Part shown: piece after piece, positions 49,473 through 58,999 of the stretch
Layout: the number at the start of each line of letters is the position of its first letter
Position numbering within the stretch: position 1 is the stretch's first letter
DNA from: Dyadobacter flavalbus
Lineage (GTDB): Bacteria; Bacteroidota; Bacteroidia; Cytophagales; Spirosomataceae
Assembly: GCF_006149045.1 (NCBI RefSeq)
Contig: NZ_VBSN01000059.1
Location: 1-64,000, forward strand
DNA: 64,000 nt
Direction of reading: 5' to 3'
The notes under the pieces: generated by a model
The model's database searches: none
The model's input: the letters and a program-made list of their open reading frames with translations, nothing else
Told to the model about the DNA's origin: nothing
Translations under genes and position numbers: made by a program

Positions 49473-50531
49473 CTATTGTTTATACTGGCTTAATTCAAGC
49501 TGCAATTCATCCACAAGCCTGCTTACTCTTTCCAGAGAAGGCTGCGGAACGGGCATCTGCAAGCTTATGAATGCATTGATTTCCCAGACTTCGAGCACGT
49601 CCTGCAACGGTACTTCCAGATCGTTGACGGACGCGTCGTCGGAAGTCAACAGCAGAAAACCGGTTGTTTTTACGTGGTTAAATGCGGTTCGGTATATAAA
49701 CCCGTGCTGACGCAGCACAAACACGTATTGCATGCCGTCTTTGATATCGTACCAGTTTCTTACAAACGTTCCGACAAGCAAAGAGCCCGGATACATGAAA
49801 TCGTCGCCGCTTTCGAAAGCGCGGTAATAGCCTGCCGGCAAATTGGGAAGCTGGAATGAAGGCAGCTGATTCAGATACGATGGGTTCTGGCAGTTCTGAA
49901 TGTAGTCAAGCTGAAGATTTTTGGCAACCCATTGAATGGTCGGATACTTTTCCGTCCTGTCCTCAGTTATATTGTTAAACTGGCTTGCCGGATACTGATT
50001 ATTAAAAACCGGAATCTGCGCATTGACGTCATTTGCAGCATCCGGCTTTTTGAAAGCCGCATTGCGTTGTTCGGCAAAAAGGCTATTCGCTTGATTTGCA
50101 GCTGGCTGTACTTCGCCATTTACCGGCTTCAGATTAACCTGCCGTGAAACCATTCTGATTTCAGGTTCCGGCTGTTTATACTTGTCAATAATGGTGGAAA
50201 GCGGCTGAGGTTCAGCAAAAGTCGGAACTCTGGAAGGCGCCGCTGCCTGCACCGAACCCGAATGCGATACGGTCATCGGCCGGGCTGCATTGAGCGGCAA
50301 TGATAAATCCGGCGTTTCTCTCAGCTTCCTTAAATCGTTTTTCAGCAGGTTGTCCACAGAAATGCCAAAAGCAGCCGCCATATTCTTAAGGTTCGTCAGA
50401 TTGGGATTGGCACGCGCTTCTTCATAGGCTCCCAGCAACGAGCGTTTAATCGCAATTTTTCTTGCAAACTGCTCCTGTGTGAGGCCGTTAAGCCTTCTGA
50501 GATATTTGATATTATTGCTGACAATACTCAT
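49473..50531 (-). CDS. XRE-family transcriptional regulator with degenerate S24-like C-terminus
   Basis: 352 residues. The helix-turn-helix is at residues about 7-60 (NNIKYLRRLNGLTQEQFARK, RSLLGAYEEARANPNLTNLK). A proline/glutamine-rich, probably flexible linker follows (70-195), then a C-terminal domain that looks like a LexA/CI peptidase fold (about 210-330: YYRAFESGDDFMYPGSLLVG, YVFVLRQHGFIYRTAFNHVK). The usual Ser (GDSM) is replaced (GDDF) and no clear catalytic Lys is seen. It is therefore probably a non-cleaving sensor domain and not a self-cleaving repressor. Single gene, target unknown. Confidence 0.8.
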   Translation of the reverse strand: MSIVSNNIKYLRRLNGLTQEQFARKIAIKRSLLGAYEEARANPNLTNLKNMAAAFGISVDNLLKNDLRKLRETPDLSLPLNAARPMTVSHSGSVQAAAPSRVPTFAEPQPLSTIIDKYKQPEPEIRMVSRQVNLKPVNGEVQPAANQANSLFAEQRNAAFKKPDAANDVNAQIPVFNNQYPASQFNNITEDRTEKYPTIQWVAKNLQLDYIQNCQNPSYLNQLPSFQLPNLPAGYYRAFESGDDFMYPGSLLVGTFVRNWYDIKDGMQYVFVLRQHGFIYRTAFNHVKTTGFLLLTSDDASVNDLEVPLQDVLEVWEINAFISLQMPVPQPSLERVSRLVDELQLELSQYKQ

Positions 50532-50659
50532 AAGATGGTCTTTCCGTGAAAGTACAACTAATTGACAAATCTTTCAGTAAAAAACGAATTCAGCAACTTT
50601 ATAATGTCTTTTTTGATTTTTTATGTGAAAAATGGCTGTAAAAAGGTAAAATTACTTCG

Positions 50660-51541
50660 TTACTTGTAAATTTCCTTTTTGGCTGCCTTGAAAGTGTTCG
50701 TCAGCAATCCGCAGATGGTCATCAATCCGACACCGCCCGGAACCGGCGTTATATAGCTGGTTTTTGGAGCCACATCATTGAAATTGACGTCGCCTTTTAT
50801 TGCAAACCCGCTCTTTTTGCTTGCGTCTACAACTCTTGAAATGCCCACATCAATAACGACCGCACCTTCTTTTACATAATCTGCTGTTACAAATTCCGGT
50901 CTTCCCAAAGCAGCAATGAGTATATCCGCAGTCTGGCAGATTTCCTTCAGATTGTGCGTTTTGCTGTGCGTTATGGTTACCGTACAATTGCCCGGATATT
51001 CGTTGCGCTGCATCAGAATACTCATCGGAAGTCCCACAATCTGGCTTCTTCCGATTACTACGCAGTGTTTTCCGCTGGTTTCTATCCCGGCCCGGATCAG
51101 CATTTCAATGATGCCGAAAGGCGTGGCAGAAATGTATGACGGAAGTCCTTTGCACATTTTCCCCACGTTTACCGGATGAAAACCGTCTACGTCCTTGGCC
51201 GGATTCACAGCTTCCATAATGGTGTTTTCGGAAATATGCTTGGGAAGCGGCAGCTGAACGATAAACCCGTCCACATCCGGATCGTTATTCAATGATTCCA
51301 CCGCATCAAGTAACGCTTCTTCGGTGATTTCAGGACCAAACCGAAGCAGGGTAGAAGTGAACCCAATTTCTTCGCAGCTCCGGATTTTGGAAGCAACGTA
51401 AGTTTCGCTCGCGCCGTCCTGCCCAACGAGTATAGCCGCCAGATGCGGTTTTTTGCCGCCATCCGCAATCCATTTTTCAACCTCTGCCTTTATCTCTGAT
51501 TTTATTTGGGAAGAAATAAGTTTCCCGTCAAGTAGTTGCAT
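50660..51541 (-). CDS. folD: Bifunctional methylenetetrahydrofolate dehydrogenase/cyclohydrolase
   Basis: 293 residues with all FolD signatures: [13 protein letters not shown] near 50 (the active-site Lys in the YVxxK pattern), [12 protein letters not shown] near 95, and the NADP-binding [20 protein letters not shown] near 160. [18 protein letters not shown] lies near the end. It interconverts 5,10-methylene- and 10-formyl-tetrahydrofolate in one-carbon metabolism. Gene start at ATG 51541; it is followed on the same strand by the XRE gene but with about 130 bp between. Confidence 0.96.
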   Translation of the reverse strand: MQLLDGKLISSQIKSEIKAEVEKWIADGGKKPHLAAILVGQDGASETYVASKIRSCEEIGFTSTLLRFGPEITEEALLDAVESLNNDPDVDGFIVQLPLPKHISENTIMEAVNPAKDVDGFHPVNVGKMCKGLPSYISATPFGIIEMLIRAGIETSGKHCVVIGRSQIVGLPMSILMQRNEYPGNCTVTITHSKTHNLKEICQTADILIAALGRPEFVTADYVKEGAVVIDVGISRVVDASKKSGFAIKGDVNFNDVAPKTSYITPVPGGVGLMTICGLLTNTFKAAKKEIYK

Positions 51542-51580
51542 TCTGTTGTGTATTTTAATGTAAACAGCGGATTGTTAAAG

Positions 51581-52276
51581 TTAAACCTGCTGCTCGTCAA
51601 TCAGTTTTTTTGTCAGGATTTCCATTCCCGTGGTTGCTTTTTCCTGAATAAAGGTCATGTTCTTTTTCAGACCGATATCGGGTTTTGCAGGATCAATAAT
51701 GTAAATCGGCTTGGAAGAACCAACGTAATGAACAAGTCCGGCAGCCGGATAAACGGCCAGTGAGGTGCCGATAACCAAGAATATATCCGCTTGCTCCGTG
51801 ATGTCAATGGCCGTTTCCATCATCGGGACTTCTTCTCCGAACCACACGATATGCGGTCGAAGCTGACTTCCAAGTTCGCATAAGTCGCCCTTTTTCAGTT
51901 CCCACGATTTCATTTCATAAACCAGATCCGGGTTTTTAGTACTTCTGGATTTGAATAGTTCGCCATGCAAATGGATTACGTTCGTCGATCCTGCCATTTC
52001 ATGCAGGTTGTCTACATTTTGCGTAATGATCGTTACTTCAAAGTGCTTTTCCAGTTCGGCCAATGCATAATGCGCCGGATTGGGTTTTACACTCGAAGCC
52101 TGTTTTCTGCGCTGATTATAAAAATCAAGCACAAGTTCCTGATTTTTATGCCATGCTTCCGGCGTTGCTACGTCTTCAATCCTGTAATTATCCCATAATC
52201 CTCCGTTGTCGCGAAATGTACTGATCCCGCTTTCTGCACTGATGCCCGCACCGGAAAGAACGACAAGTTTCTTCAT
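51581..52276 (-). CDS. cobB: NAD-dependent protein deacylase (sirtuin)
   Basis: 231 residues. The NAD site VVLSGAGISAESGISTFRDN lies near 5, ITQNVDNLHEMAG near 83 and the catalytic His in HLHGELF near 98. The zinc-binding Cys pairs of class III sirtuins are missing. RPHIVWFGEEVP and FLVIGTSLAVYPAAGLVHYV complete the fold. It removes acetyl or succinyl groups from lysines using NAD+; the Tyr/Arg pair for succinyl-lysine was not checked in detail. Lies 40 bp upstream of folD on the same strand, so possibly co-transcribed. Confidence 0.9.
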   Translation of the reverse strand: MKKLVVLSGAGISAESGISTFRDNGGLWDNYRIEDVATPEAWHKNQELVLDFYNQRRKQASSVKPNPAHYALAELEKHFEVTIITQNVDNLHEMAGSTNVIHLHGELFKSRSTKNPDLVYEMKSWELKKGDLCELGSQLRPHIVWFGEEVPMMETAIDITEQADIFLVIGTSLAVYPAAGLVHYVGSSKPIYIIDPAKPDIGLKKNMTFIQEKATTGMEILTKKLIDEQQV

Positions 52277-52462
52277 GGTTTAATTCGGTTTTTGATTTCA
52301 ACGAAAACAAGTAGTTTCTGCCAATTGGCTTCAAGCGGTTGGAAAACTTTTATTGCTTATAAATTAGCTTTTAAGGCTTATTTATTCTGGGCAATTGCAG
52401 TCAGCTACTTATATCCGTGTAAATCGGTGTATTGGTGGCTTCTGAAATTCAATGTGATAAAA

Positions 52463-54928
52463 TCAGCTTTTTTTAGTTGCTTTTTTTGCAGCCGGTTTTT
52501 TTGCGGCGGCGGTTTTTGCAGCGGTTGCTTTTGGCGCAGCTGCTTTTTTCACGGCCGCTTTCGGTGCATCCGGTTTTGGCGCAGTAACTTTTGGCTCCGG
52601 CGTTTTTGCAGCCGGTTTTTTCGCTCCGCGTCGTGCCGGCTTATCCGGTGTTTCAGCAGCAAGCTTTACGATTTCCTCGTAAGTAAGCGCGGCCGGATCT
52701 GTTCCTTTCGGGATTTTTACATTCTTTTTCCCGAAAGCGATATACGGTCCGTATTTTCCGTTAAGAACCTTTGCCTCCGCATCTTCACTGAATTCCTTGA
52801 TCGTCCGGTTACTGTCCTGCTGACGTTTTTCTGTAATTATTTCTATCAGCCTTTCCTCGGTAACAGCCATCGGATCATCCGTCCGTGCAAGTGAAAAATA
52901 CTTGTTATCATGTTTCACATACGGCCCGAATTTTCCGATATTGACAATCAGCTCCTTATCTTCAAAAATTCCTACTTGCCTTGGCAATTTGAAAAGTTCA
53001 AACGCCTCTTCCAAAGTAATGCTTTCCATCAGCTGGCCTTTCTGAAGACTTGCAAACTTCGGCTTTTCTTCATCTTCCACATCACCGATCTGTACATAGG
53101 GGCCATATTTCCCGATTCTTACGGAAACCTTTTTCCCTGTCGCCGGATCTTCTCCGAGTTCTCTGGAAGTCAGGCTGCGGTCAATGGCTTCTTCCCGCGC
53201 TTCGGCAACTTTTTTCTGGAAAGGGGTATAAAAATCCTTGATCATTTGCCGCCATGGAAGCTGTCCTTCTGCAATGTGATCAAAGTCTTTTTCAACACTT
53301 GCCGTAAAGGAATAATCAATGATATTGTTAAAATGGCTGACAAGAAAATCATTCACAACCATTCCGGCACTGGTTGGAAACAGTTTGGCCTTTTCCGAAC
53401 CATATATTTCCTTATTAATCTTGCTTTTGATTTCATCGTTGGCAAGCGTAATTTCCTTGAAATCCCGCTCGGTTCCCTGCCGGTCTTCCTTTACGATATA
53501 TTCCCGTTTTAAAATCGTTGAAATCGTCGGCGCATAAGTGGAAGGACGGCCGATACCCATTTCTTCCAGCTTTTTGACAAGGCTCGCTTCTGTATAACGC
53601 GGCGGGTTTCTCGTAAAACGTTCCGTCGCTTTCATGTCCGAAAGTTTCAGAATCTGGTTAATGTTCAAAGGCGGCAGCATTCCTTTTTGCTCTTCGTCCC
53701 CTTCGTCATCGCTGGATTCCATGTAAACTTTCAGAAATCCTTCAAATTTGATTACTTCACCCTGTGCTACAAGTTCTTCAGAAGTGGTTGAAATGCTGAT
53801 TGTTGCCGTTGTCCGTTCCAGCTGGGCGTCCGACATCTGTGAAGCAATGGCACGTTTCCAGATCAGTTCATATAATCTTTGCTCATTCCGGTCGCTGCTC
53901 GCGTTCAACGTTGAAAAATCCGTTGGCCGGATGGCTTCGTGCGCTTCCTGCGCAGATTCCGATTTGGTTTTGAAAACCCTTTTGTGGTAGTAATCATTGC
54001 CGTATTCTTTGGTAATCTGCTGCTTGGCCTTGTCCAGTGCTTCCTCCGACAAATTGGTGGAGTCCGTACGCATATAGGAAATTTTCCCTGCTTCGTAAAG
54101 TCTTTGCGCAACGGACATCGTCTGTGCCACTGAAAAACTCAGCTTTCTGGAAGCTTCCTGTTGTAAAGTAGATGTTGTAAATGGCGGTGCCGGTGTCTTT
54201 TTAGCTGGTTTGACTTCCAGGTTTTTGATAGAAAACTGTGCGCCGATACATTTTTCAAGAAACTGGACTGCATCAGCTTCATTGGCAAAATTTCTGGCAA
54301 GCTCGGCATTGAGTACTTTGCCGTTGCCCAGATCAAAACGGGCTGTTACCTTATAACTGCTTTTGCTTTTAAATGCATCGATTTCCCGTTCCCTTTCCAC
54401 GATAATCCGGACAGCAACAGACTGTACGCGTCCGGCAGAAAGGTTGGTTTTTCCGATACGGATTTTTTTCCATAATACCGGAGACAACTCGTAACCTACA
54501 AGCCGGTCGAGGATTCTTCTTGCCTCCTGCGCATCCACCAGATCGGCATCAATGGTTCTCGGGCTGGAAATGGCATTCTGAAGAGCGGTTTTTGTGATCT
54601 CGCGAAATACAATCCGCTTGGTGTCGTCGGGAAGTCCCAATGCTTCTTTCAGGTGCCATGAAATGGCTTCACCTTCACGGTCATCATCCGTTGCCAGCCA
54701 TACTTCCGCATCCTTGGCCAGCTTCTTTAATTCAGAAATAACCTTCATTTTATCAGAAGATATCTCGTAAGAAGGCTGGAATTCATGTTCTACATCCACG
54801 CCCATATCATGTTCGGGAAGGTCACGGACATGTCCGAAACTAGACTTGACAGTGAAGTCCTGCCCTAAATAACTTTCAATGGTTTTGGCCTTCGCCGGTG
54901 ACTCTACGATCACCAGATTTTTTGACAT
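52463..54928 (-). CDS. topA: DNA topoisomerase I
   Basis: 821 residues from ATG 54928; a longer frame upstream lacks family similarity. The Toprim domain starts KNLVIVESPAKAKTIESYLG, with the metal motif TDDDREGEAISWHL. The catalytic Tyr is in ISYMRTDSTNLSEEA, and GRPSTYAPTIST follows. The C-terminal half carries Toprim-like C-terminal repeats (for example GKYGPYVQIGD, GKFGPYVKHDNKYFSL, GKYGPYIAFGKKNV) in place of zinc fingers. A tail of about 60 Lys/Ala/Pro residues follows. It relaxes negative supercoils. The 185-bp gap before the sirtuin gene holds no feature. Confidence 0.97.
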   Translation of the reverse strand: MSKNLVIVESPAKAKTIESYLGQDFTVKSSFGHVRDLPEHDMGVDVEHEFQPSYEISSDKMKVISELKKLAKDAEVWLATDDDREGEAISWHLKEALGLPDDTKRIVFREITKTALQNAISSPRTIDADLVDAQEARRILDRLVGYELSPVLWKKIRIGKTNLSAGRVQSVAVRIIVEREREIDAFKSKSSYKVTARFDLGNGKVLNAELARNFANEADAVQFLEKCIGAQFSIKNLEVKPAKKTPAPPFTTSTLQQEASRKLSFSVAQTMSVAQRLYEAGKISYMRTDSTNLSEEALDKAKQQITKEYGNDYYHKRVFKTKSESAQEAHEAIRPTDFSTLNASSDRNEQRLYELIWKRAIASQMSDAQLERTTATISISTTSEELVAQGEVIKFEGFLKVYMESSDDEGDEEQKGMLPPLNINQILKLSDMKATERFTRNPPRYTEASLVKKLEEMGIGRPSTYAPTISTILKREYIVKEDRQGTERDFKEITLANDEIKSKINKEIYGSEKAKLFPTSAGMVVNDFLVSHFNNIIDYSFTASVEKDFDHIAEGQLPWRQMIKDFYTPFQKKVAEAREEAIDRSLTSRELGEDPATGKKVSVRIGKYGPYVQIGDVEDEEKPKFASLQKGQLMESITLEEAFELFKLPRQVGIFEDKELIVNIGKFGPYVKHDNKYFSLARTDDPMAVTEERLIEIITEKRQQDSNRTIKEFSEDAEAKVLNGKYGPYIAFGKKNVKIPKGTDPAALTYEEIVKLAAETPDKPARRGAKKPAAKTPEPKVTAPKPDAPKAAVKKAAAPKATAAKTAAAKKPAAKKATKKS

Positions 54929-55198
54929 AACTTTGGATTTAAGGGATCTGGTAGCACTTTGAATGTCCAAATATAGGTTACAATAAAGCAAAAAATCAAA
55001 GTGCTGTTAAAAAGGTATTCTAAAATATAAGCGGATCAGGGTATTCTGCCGGCTTGTTTTCGAAATAATTTCTTAAATATATCGCTTGTCAGAACAAAAA
55101 AAATTACACCACGGTTATCTTAATGATACATTAGTATATAATGATGCTAAATAGTAGTGAAAAACCGGACGGATACCTTCGGATATTCGGTAATTTCG

Positions 55199-55206
55199 TA
55201 CTTTCG
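55199..55206 (+). promoter_or_regulatory. Promoter -7-like box for aconitase
   Basis: TACTTTCG differs at one base from TAnnTTTG and lies 40 bp before the aconitase start codon. A TTCG sequence 17 bp upstream may be a weak -33 box. Confidence 0.35.
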
Positions 55207-55246
55207 CGTGTTATTGACAACAGATAATCCAATATAGTTAATTACT

Positions 55247-57520
55247 ATGGCTTTTGACTTAGACATGATTAAGGGCGTTTATGCCCGTATGCAGGAAAGA
55301 GTAGAAGCTGCTCGTAAAATTGAAGGGCGGCCTTTAACCTTGGCAGAGAAGATTTTATACTCCCACTTGTGGGAAGGAACGCCAACGCAGGTTTACGAGC
55401 GTGGCAAATCTTATGTGGATTTTGCCCCGGACCGTGTAGCCATGCAGGATGCTACAGCTCAGATGGCCCTTTTGCAGTTTATGCAAGCCGGAAGACCGCA
55501 GGTCGCAGTTCCTTCAACCGTGCACTGTGACCACCTTATTCAGGCGGAAGTAGGTGCATCGCAGGACTTGAAAAATGCAGTTGATAAAAATAAAGAGGTT
55601 TACGATTTTCTTTCGTCTGTCTCAAACAAATATGGTTTAGGTTTCTGGAAAGCAGGCGCCGGTATTATCCATCAGGTTGTGCTTGAAAATTATGCATTTC
55701 CCGGCGGTATGATGATCGGTACCGATTCACATACACCAAATGCAGGCGGCTTGGGAATGATCGCAATCGGTGTAGGCGGTGCAGATGCAAGTGACGTGAT
55801 GTCAGGCCTTGCATGGGAGCTGAAAATGCCAAGATTGATCGGTGTGAAACTGACCGGCAAACTGAGCGGGTGGACGGCTGCGAAAGATGTAATCCTTTGG
55901 GTTGCAGGCCAGCTGACTGTAAAAGGAGGAACCGGGTACATTGTTGAGTACTTCGGCGAAGGTGCTGAAAGCATCTCGGCAACAGGTAAAGCAACCATCT
56001 GTAACATGGGTGCTGAAATCGGAGCTACAACTTCCATTTTTGCTTATGATCAGAGAAGTGCCGCTTATCTGAGAGCAACGGAAAGAGCAGATATTGCTGA
56101 TGCAGCAGACGCAATAAAAGAAAATCTTCGTTCAGATGAAGAAGTTTATGCAGATCCTGCCAGATATTTTGACCAGCTGATTGAACTAGATCTTTCTGCA
56201 CTTGAACCGCATATTAACGGTCCGTTTACTCCGGATCTGGCATGGCCGCTTTCCAAATTTGCAACAGCTGTCAAGGAAAACGGATGGCCGGAAGTACTTT
56301 CGGTGGGTCTGATTGGTTCCTGTACAAACTCTTCTTATGAAGATGTGAGCCGCGCGGCTTCCCTTGCTCAGCAGGCAGTGGATAAAAAGCTGGCGGTCAG
56401 CTCGGAATATACCATTACACCGGGATCAGAGCTTGTTCGTTATACAGTGGATCGCGATGGTTACCTGGATACCTTTGCACAAATTGGCGGTGTTGTACTG
56501 GCAAATGCTTGTGGACCTTGTATTGGTCAGTGGGCTCGTCATGGTGCGGAAAAAGGAGAGAAAAACTCCATTATCACTTCCTTCAACCGTAACTTCTCGA
56601 AACGTGCGGATGGAAACCCGAATACGCATTCATTTGTAGCTTCGCCGGAAATCGTAACTGCAATGGCTATTGCGGGACGGCTTACCTTCGATCCGCGTAC
56701 CGATAAGCTGATCAATAAAGATGGTGAAGAAGTAATGCTGGACGAACCAAGCGGACTGGAATTGCCGATCAAAGGATATGCAGTGGAGGATGCAGGCTAT
56801 CAGGCTCCGGCAGAAGATCCGAGCCAGGTTCAGGTTCTGGTAAGCCCGACTTCTGACCGTCTGCAGCTTCTTGCACCTTTTCCGGAATGGGAGGGAACTG
56901 ATCTGAAAGGCTTGAAATTGCTTATCAAGGCGAAAGGCAAATGTACAACGGATCATATTTCAATGGCCGGACCCTGGCTGAAATACCGCGGACATCTTGA
57001 TAATATTTCCAATAACATGCTGATCGGTGCGGTAAATTATTATAACGAGAAAACCAATACCGTTAAAAATCAGCTTACAGGCCAGTATAGCGAAGTTCCT
57101 GCTGTTCAGCGCGATTACAAAGCAAATGGAATCGGAACTATCGTAGTGGGCGATGAAAACTATGGTGAAGGTTCATCTCGTGAGCATGCAGCAATGGAGC
57201 CACGCTTCCTTGGAGTTCGTGCAATTTTGACAAAATCATTTGCCCGTATCCATGAAACAAACCTTAAAAAGCAGGGAATGCTCGCTTTGACTTTCGCCAA
57301 CACAGCGGATTATGACAAGATTCAGGAAGATGATGTGATTGATATCCTGGGCCTGCAAAGTTTTTCAGAAGGTCAGCCATTGACCATCGTTCTGCATCAC
57401 AGCGACGGAAGTACAGAAGAGTTCCCGGTTAACCATACCTATAACGAACAGCAAATCGAATGGTTCAAGGCGGGTTCTGCATTGAATATTATTCGCAAGT
57501 CTGTCGGCGCAAGTGTGTAG
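55247..57520 (+). CDS. acn: Aconitate hydratase
   Basis: A 757-residue TCA-cycle enzyme of mitochondrial-type length. The 4Fe-4S ligands can be read: Cys359 in GSCTNSS and Cys422/Cys425 in [10 protein letters not shown]. The swivel domain with [19 protein letters not shown] near 633 carries the catalytic Ser of the SREH loop. It converts citrate to isocitrate via cis-aconitate. It is followed by a strong terminator, after which the IS110 element begins, so the insertion did not disrupt the gene. Confidence 0.97.
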   Translation: MAFDLDMIKGVYARMQERVEAARKIEGRPLTLAEKILYSHLWEGTPTQVYERGKSYVDFAPDRVAMQDATAQMALLQFMQAGRPQVAVPSTVHCDHLIQAEVGASQDLKNAVDKNKEVYDFLSSVSNKYGLGFWKAGAGIIHQVVLENYAFPGGMMIGTDSHTPNAGGLGMIAIGVGGADASDVMSGLAWELKMPRLIGVKLTGKLSGWTAAKDVILWVAGQLTVKGGTGYIVEYFGEGAESISATGKATICNMGAEIGATTSIFAYDQRSAAYLRATERADIADAADAIKENLRSDEEVYADPARYFDQLIELDLSALEPHINGPFTPDLAWPLSKFATAVKENGWPEVLSVGLIGSCTNSSYEDVSRAASLAQQAVDKKLAVSSEYTITPGSELVRYTVDRDGYLDTFAQIGGVVLANACGPCIGQWARHGAEKGEKNSIITSFNRNFSKRADGNPNTHSFVASPEIVTAMAIAGRLTFDPRTDKLINKDGEEVMLDEPSGLELPIKGYAVEDAGYQAPAEDPSQVQVLVSPTSDRLQLLAPFPEWEGTDLKGLKLLIKAKGKCTTDHISMAGPWLKYRGHLDNISNNMLIGAVNYYNEKTNTVKNQLTGQYSEVPAVQRDYKANGIGTIVVGDENYGEGSSREHAAMEPRFLGVRAILTKSFARIHETNLKKQGMLALTFANTADYDKIQEDDVIDILGLQSFSEGQPLTIVLHHSDGSTEEFPVNHTYNEQQIEWFKAGSALNIIRKSVGASV

Positions 57521-57543
57521 AATCGGCTTTTAAATAAAATCAG

Positions 57544-57582
57544 ACAAAAAACCTCCTGTTTTAAAAGCAGGAGGTTTTTTGT
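57544..57582 (+). terminator. Strong rho-independent terminator after aconitase
   Basis: A 15-bp perfect stem, ACAAAAAACCTCCTG (57544-57558) with CAGGAGGTTTTTTGT (57568-57582), and a 9-nt loop. It lies 23 bp after the aconitase stop and 44 bp before the IS110 element. Confidence 0.92.
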
Positions 57583-57629
57583 TTGATGATTTTCATGTTT
57601 TGTAATTGGTGCATGTAAGAGAGCTCCTC

Positions 57630-57840
57630 GTATGTTGTTAAAGATTTGACATTTCCGATAAAGATCTTGAATTTGGAGTGTGAAGGGAAGAGAGCAGATA
57701 CTCCTTGGCAACAGTCTTGTATGCCGTTCCGGAGCGATTCCTCCTTTCGCATTTCCAGATTAATCAGAACAGTACCAAAGGCCTTTCCTGGATGGAAAGC
57801 AGCCAGTATTACGAGGGAAGTTTCACTCTTTAGGATCCAA
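57630..57840 (+). ncRNA. Candidate IS110 bridge RNA in the left-end leader
   Basis: IS110 elements are known to encode a bridge RNA in a non-coding end that pairs with both target and donor DNA. This leader has the right place and length. It can form three stem-loops: GGAGT/ACTCC (57675-57704, 20-nt loop), GGCA-ACA/TGT-TGCC (57707-57725), and GGC-CTTTCC/GGAAAG-GCC (57780-57804). It also holds 8-nt copies of flanking or terminal DNA: AAGAGAGC (57688-57695, as in the left flank 57617-57624), TCCGGAGC (57728-57735, as in the right flank 59001-59008) and ACAGTACC (57769-57776, as at the right end 58993-59000). A near copy of the left end, CTTGTATG, lies at 57716-57723. Assignment of these to guide loops is inference. 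Confidence 0.5.
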
Positions 57841-57844
57841 AGAA

Positions 57845-58921
57845 ATGGAAAAGTCAAAGACATCAATTCGTCAGCATGTGGGAATTGATATGAGCAAAGA
57901 TTCATTTGTTGCCGCTGTTGCTTTACAGCACGCAGATTTGACGGTGAGCATAGTGAGCACAAAGAAATTTACAAATAGTGCACCCGGTTTTGAAAGTCTG
58001 CTCAGGTGGACAAAGGTATTTACATCGCCTGAGCTTCCGTTTGGTTTTGCCATGGAAGCGACCGGGGTCTACTATGAACCTTTATGTTACTGGCTATTTG
58101 AGCGCGGCCTTCCGGTCAGTGTGCAGTTAGCCCAAAAGGTGAAACATTACGGGCAATCTTTAAATATAAAGACCAAGACAGACCGCTCGGATGCAGCGGT
58201 GATTGCCCGGATGGGCTTGGAGCGAAAACTGAAAGCCTGGAATGCAGGTAGCGCAGCTTTACGGCAGATCAAGCTGGTGCTGCGTGAAAGAGAGGCCCTG
58301 ATAGAGGAAGTCAAAGGTGTGAAGAACCAGTTGCACGCGCTCAGCCATGCTCACCAGGCGCCTGTCCCTATCCTGGAGCGGTTGAAAAAACGCCTTGATT
58401 TTATGGCCCAGCAGCTGGCCGAAGTGGAAGCCGGGCTTACGGAGCTGGTAAAAGCAGATGCGCCTTTGAAAGAAAGGGTCGAGCATGTGTGCACCATCAA
58501 AGGGGTTGGCTTTATCAGCGCTATAACCGTTATTGCCGAAACAAACGGTTTTGCTTTGTTTGGCAGTCAGCGGCAACTGGTCAGTTATGCAGGCTATGAT
58601 GTTGTGCAAAACCAGTCGGGTTCATCACTCAACGGCAAAACAAGGATATCCAAGAAGGGCAACAGGCGGATCCGCAAAGCGCTGTACTTCCCTGCCATCA
58701 CAGCAAGCATGTACGATGCCAGGCATAAAGCGATCTTCGGGAAAATCTATCAGAAAACAGCTATAAAAATGAAGGGTTCCGTAGCCATTCAGCGCAGGCT
58801 TCTGATCCTGATTTACACACTCTATAAAAACAACGAACCCTATGATGAGCACCGACTCAACCAAGCAGCAAGAGCAACAACAAAAATTAGGCAGGACCAG
58901 ATCGAAACCTGCCCTGCCTAA
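57845..58921 (+). CDS. IS110-family transposase/recombinase
   Basis: 358 residues, full length for the family. The N-terminal DEDD RuvC-like domain is visible: Asp in VGIDMSKDSF near residue 15, Glu in MEATGVYYE near 72, and the Asp pair in KTDRSDAAVIARMG near 117. A coiled-coil middle (about 140-205) leads to the C-terminal transposase_20 domain (VCTIKGVGFISAITVIAETN near 218), whose catalytic Ser is expected in the VVQNQSGSS region near 258. No frameshift or internal stop, so it may be active. The stop codon is part of a hairpin. Confidence 0.95.
   Translation: MEKSKTSIRQHVGIDMSKDSFVAAVALQHADLTVSIVSTKKFTNSAPGFESLLRWTKVFTSPELPFGFAMEATGVYYEPLCYWLFERGLPVSVQLAQKVKHYGQSLNIKTKTDRSDAAVIARMGLERKLKAWNAGSAALRQIKLVLREREALIEEVKGVKNQLHALSHAHQAPVPILERLKKRLDFMAQQLAEVEAGLTELVKADAPLKERVEHVCTIKGVGFISAITVIAETNGFALFGSQRQLVSYAGYDVVQNQSGSSLNGKTRISKKGNRRIRKALYFPAITASMYDARHKAIFGKIYQKTAIKMKGSVAIQRRLLILIYTLYKNNEPYDEHRLNQAARATTKIRQDQIETCPA
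58887..58921 (+). terminator. Hairpin overlapping the end of the transposase gene
   Basis: TTAGGCAGG (58887-58895) pairs with CCTGCCTAA (58913-58921), 9 bp with a 17-nt loop. The right arm contains the stop codon. No clear T-tract follows. It may end the transcript or protect it. Confidence 0.5.
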
Positions 58922-58999
58922 ACAGCATAGCCAAAGATGACTTGCTTCTTGTTTGCAAAGATAAAAAACTCCCGGAATTATTGGATTTTAACACAGTAC

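Noticed and set aside
52463-54991. topA start at 54991
   Set aside because: The first 21 residues are not part of the family; MSKNLVIVESPAK is the standard N-terminus.
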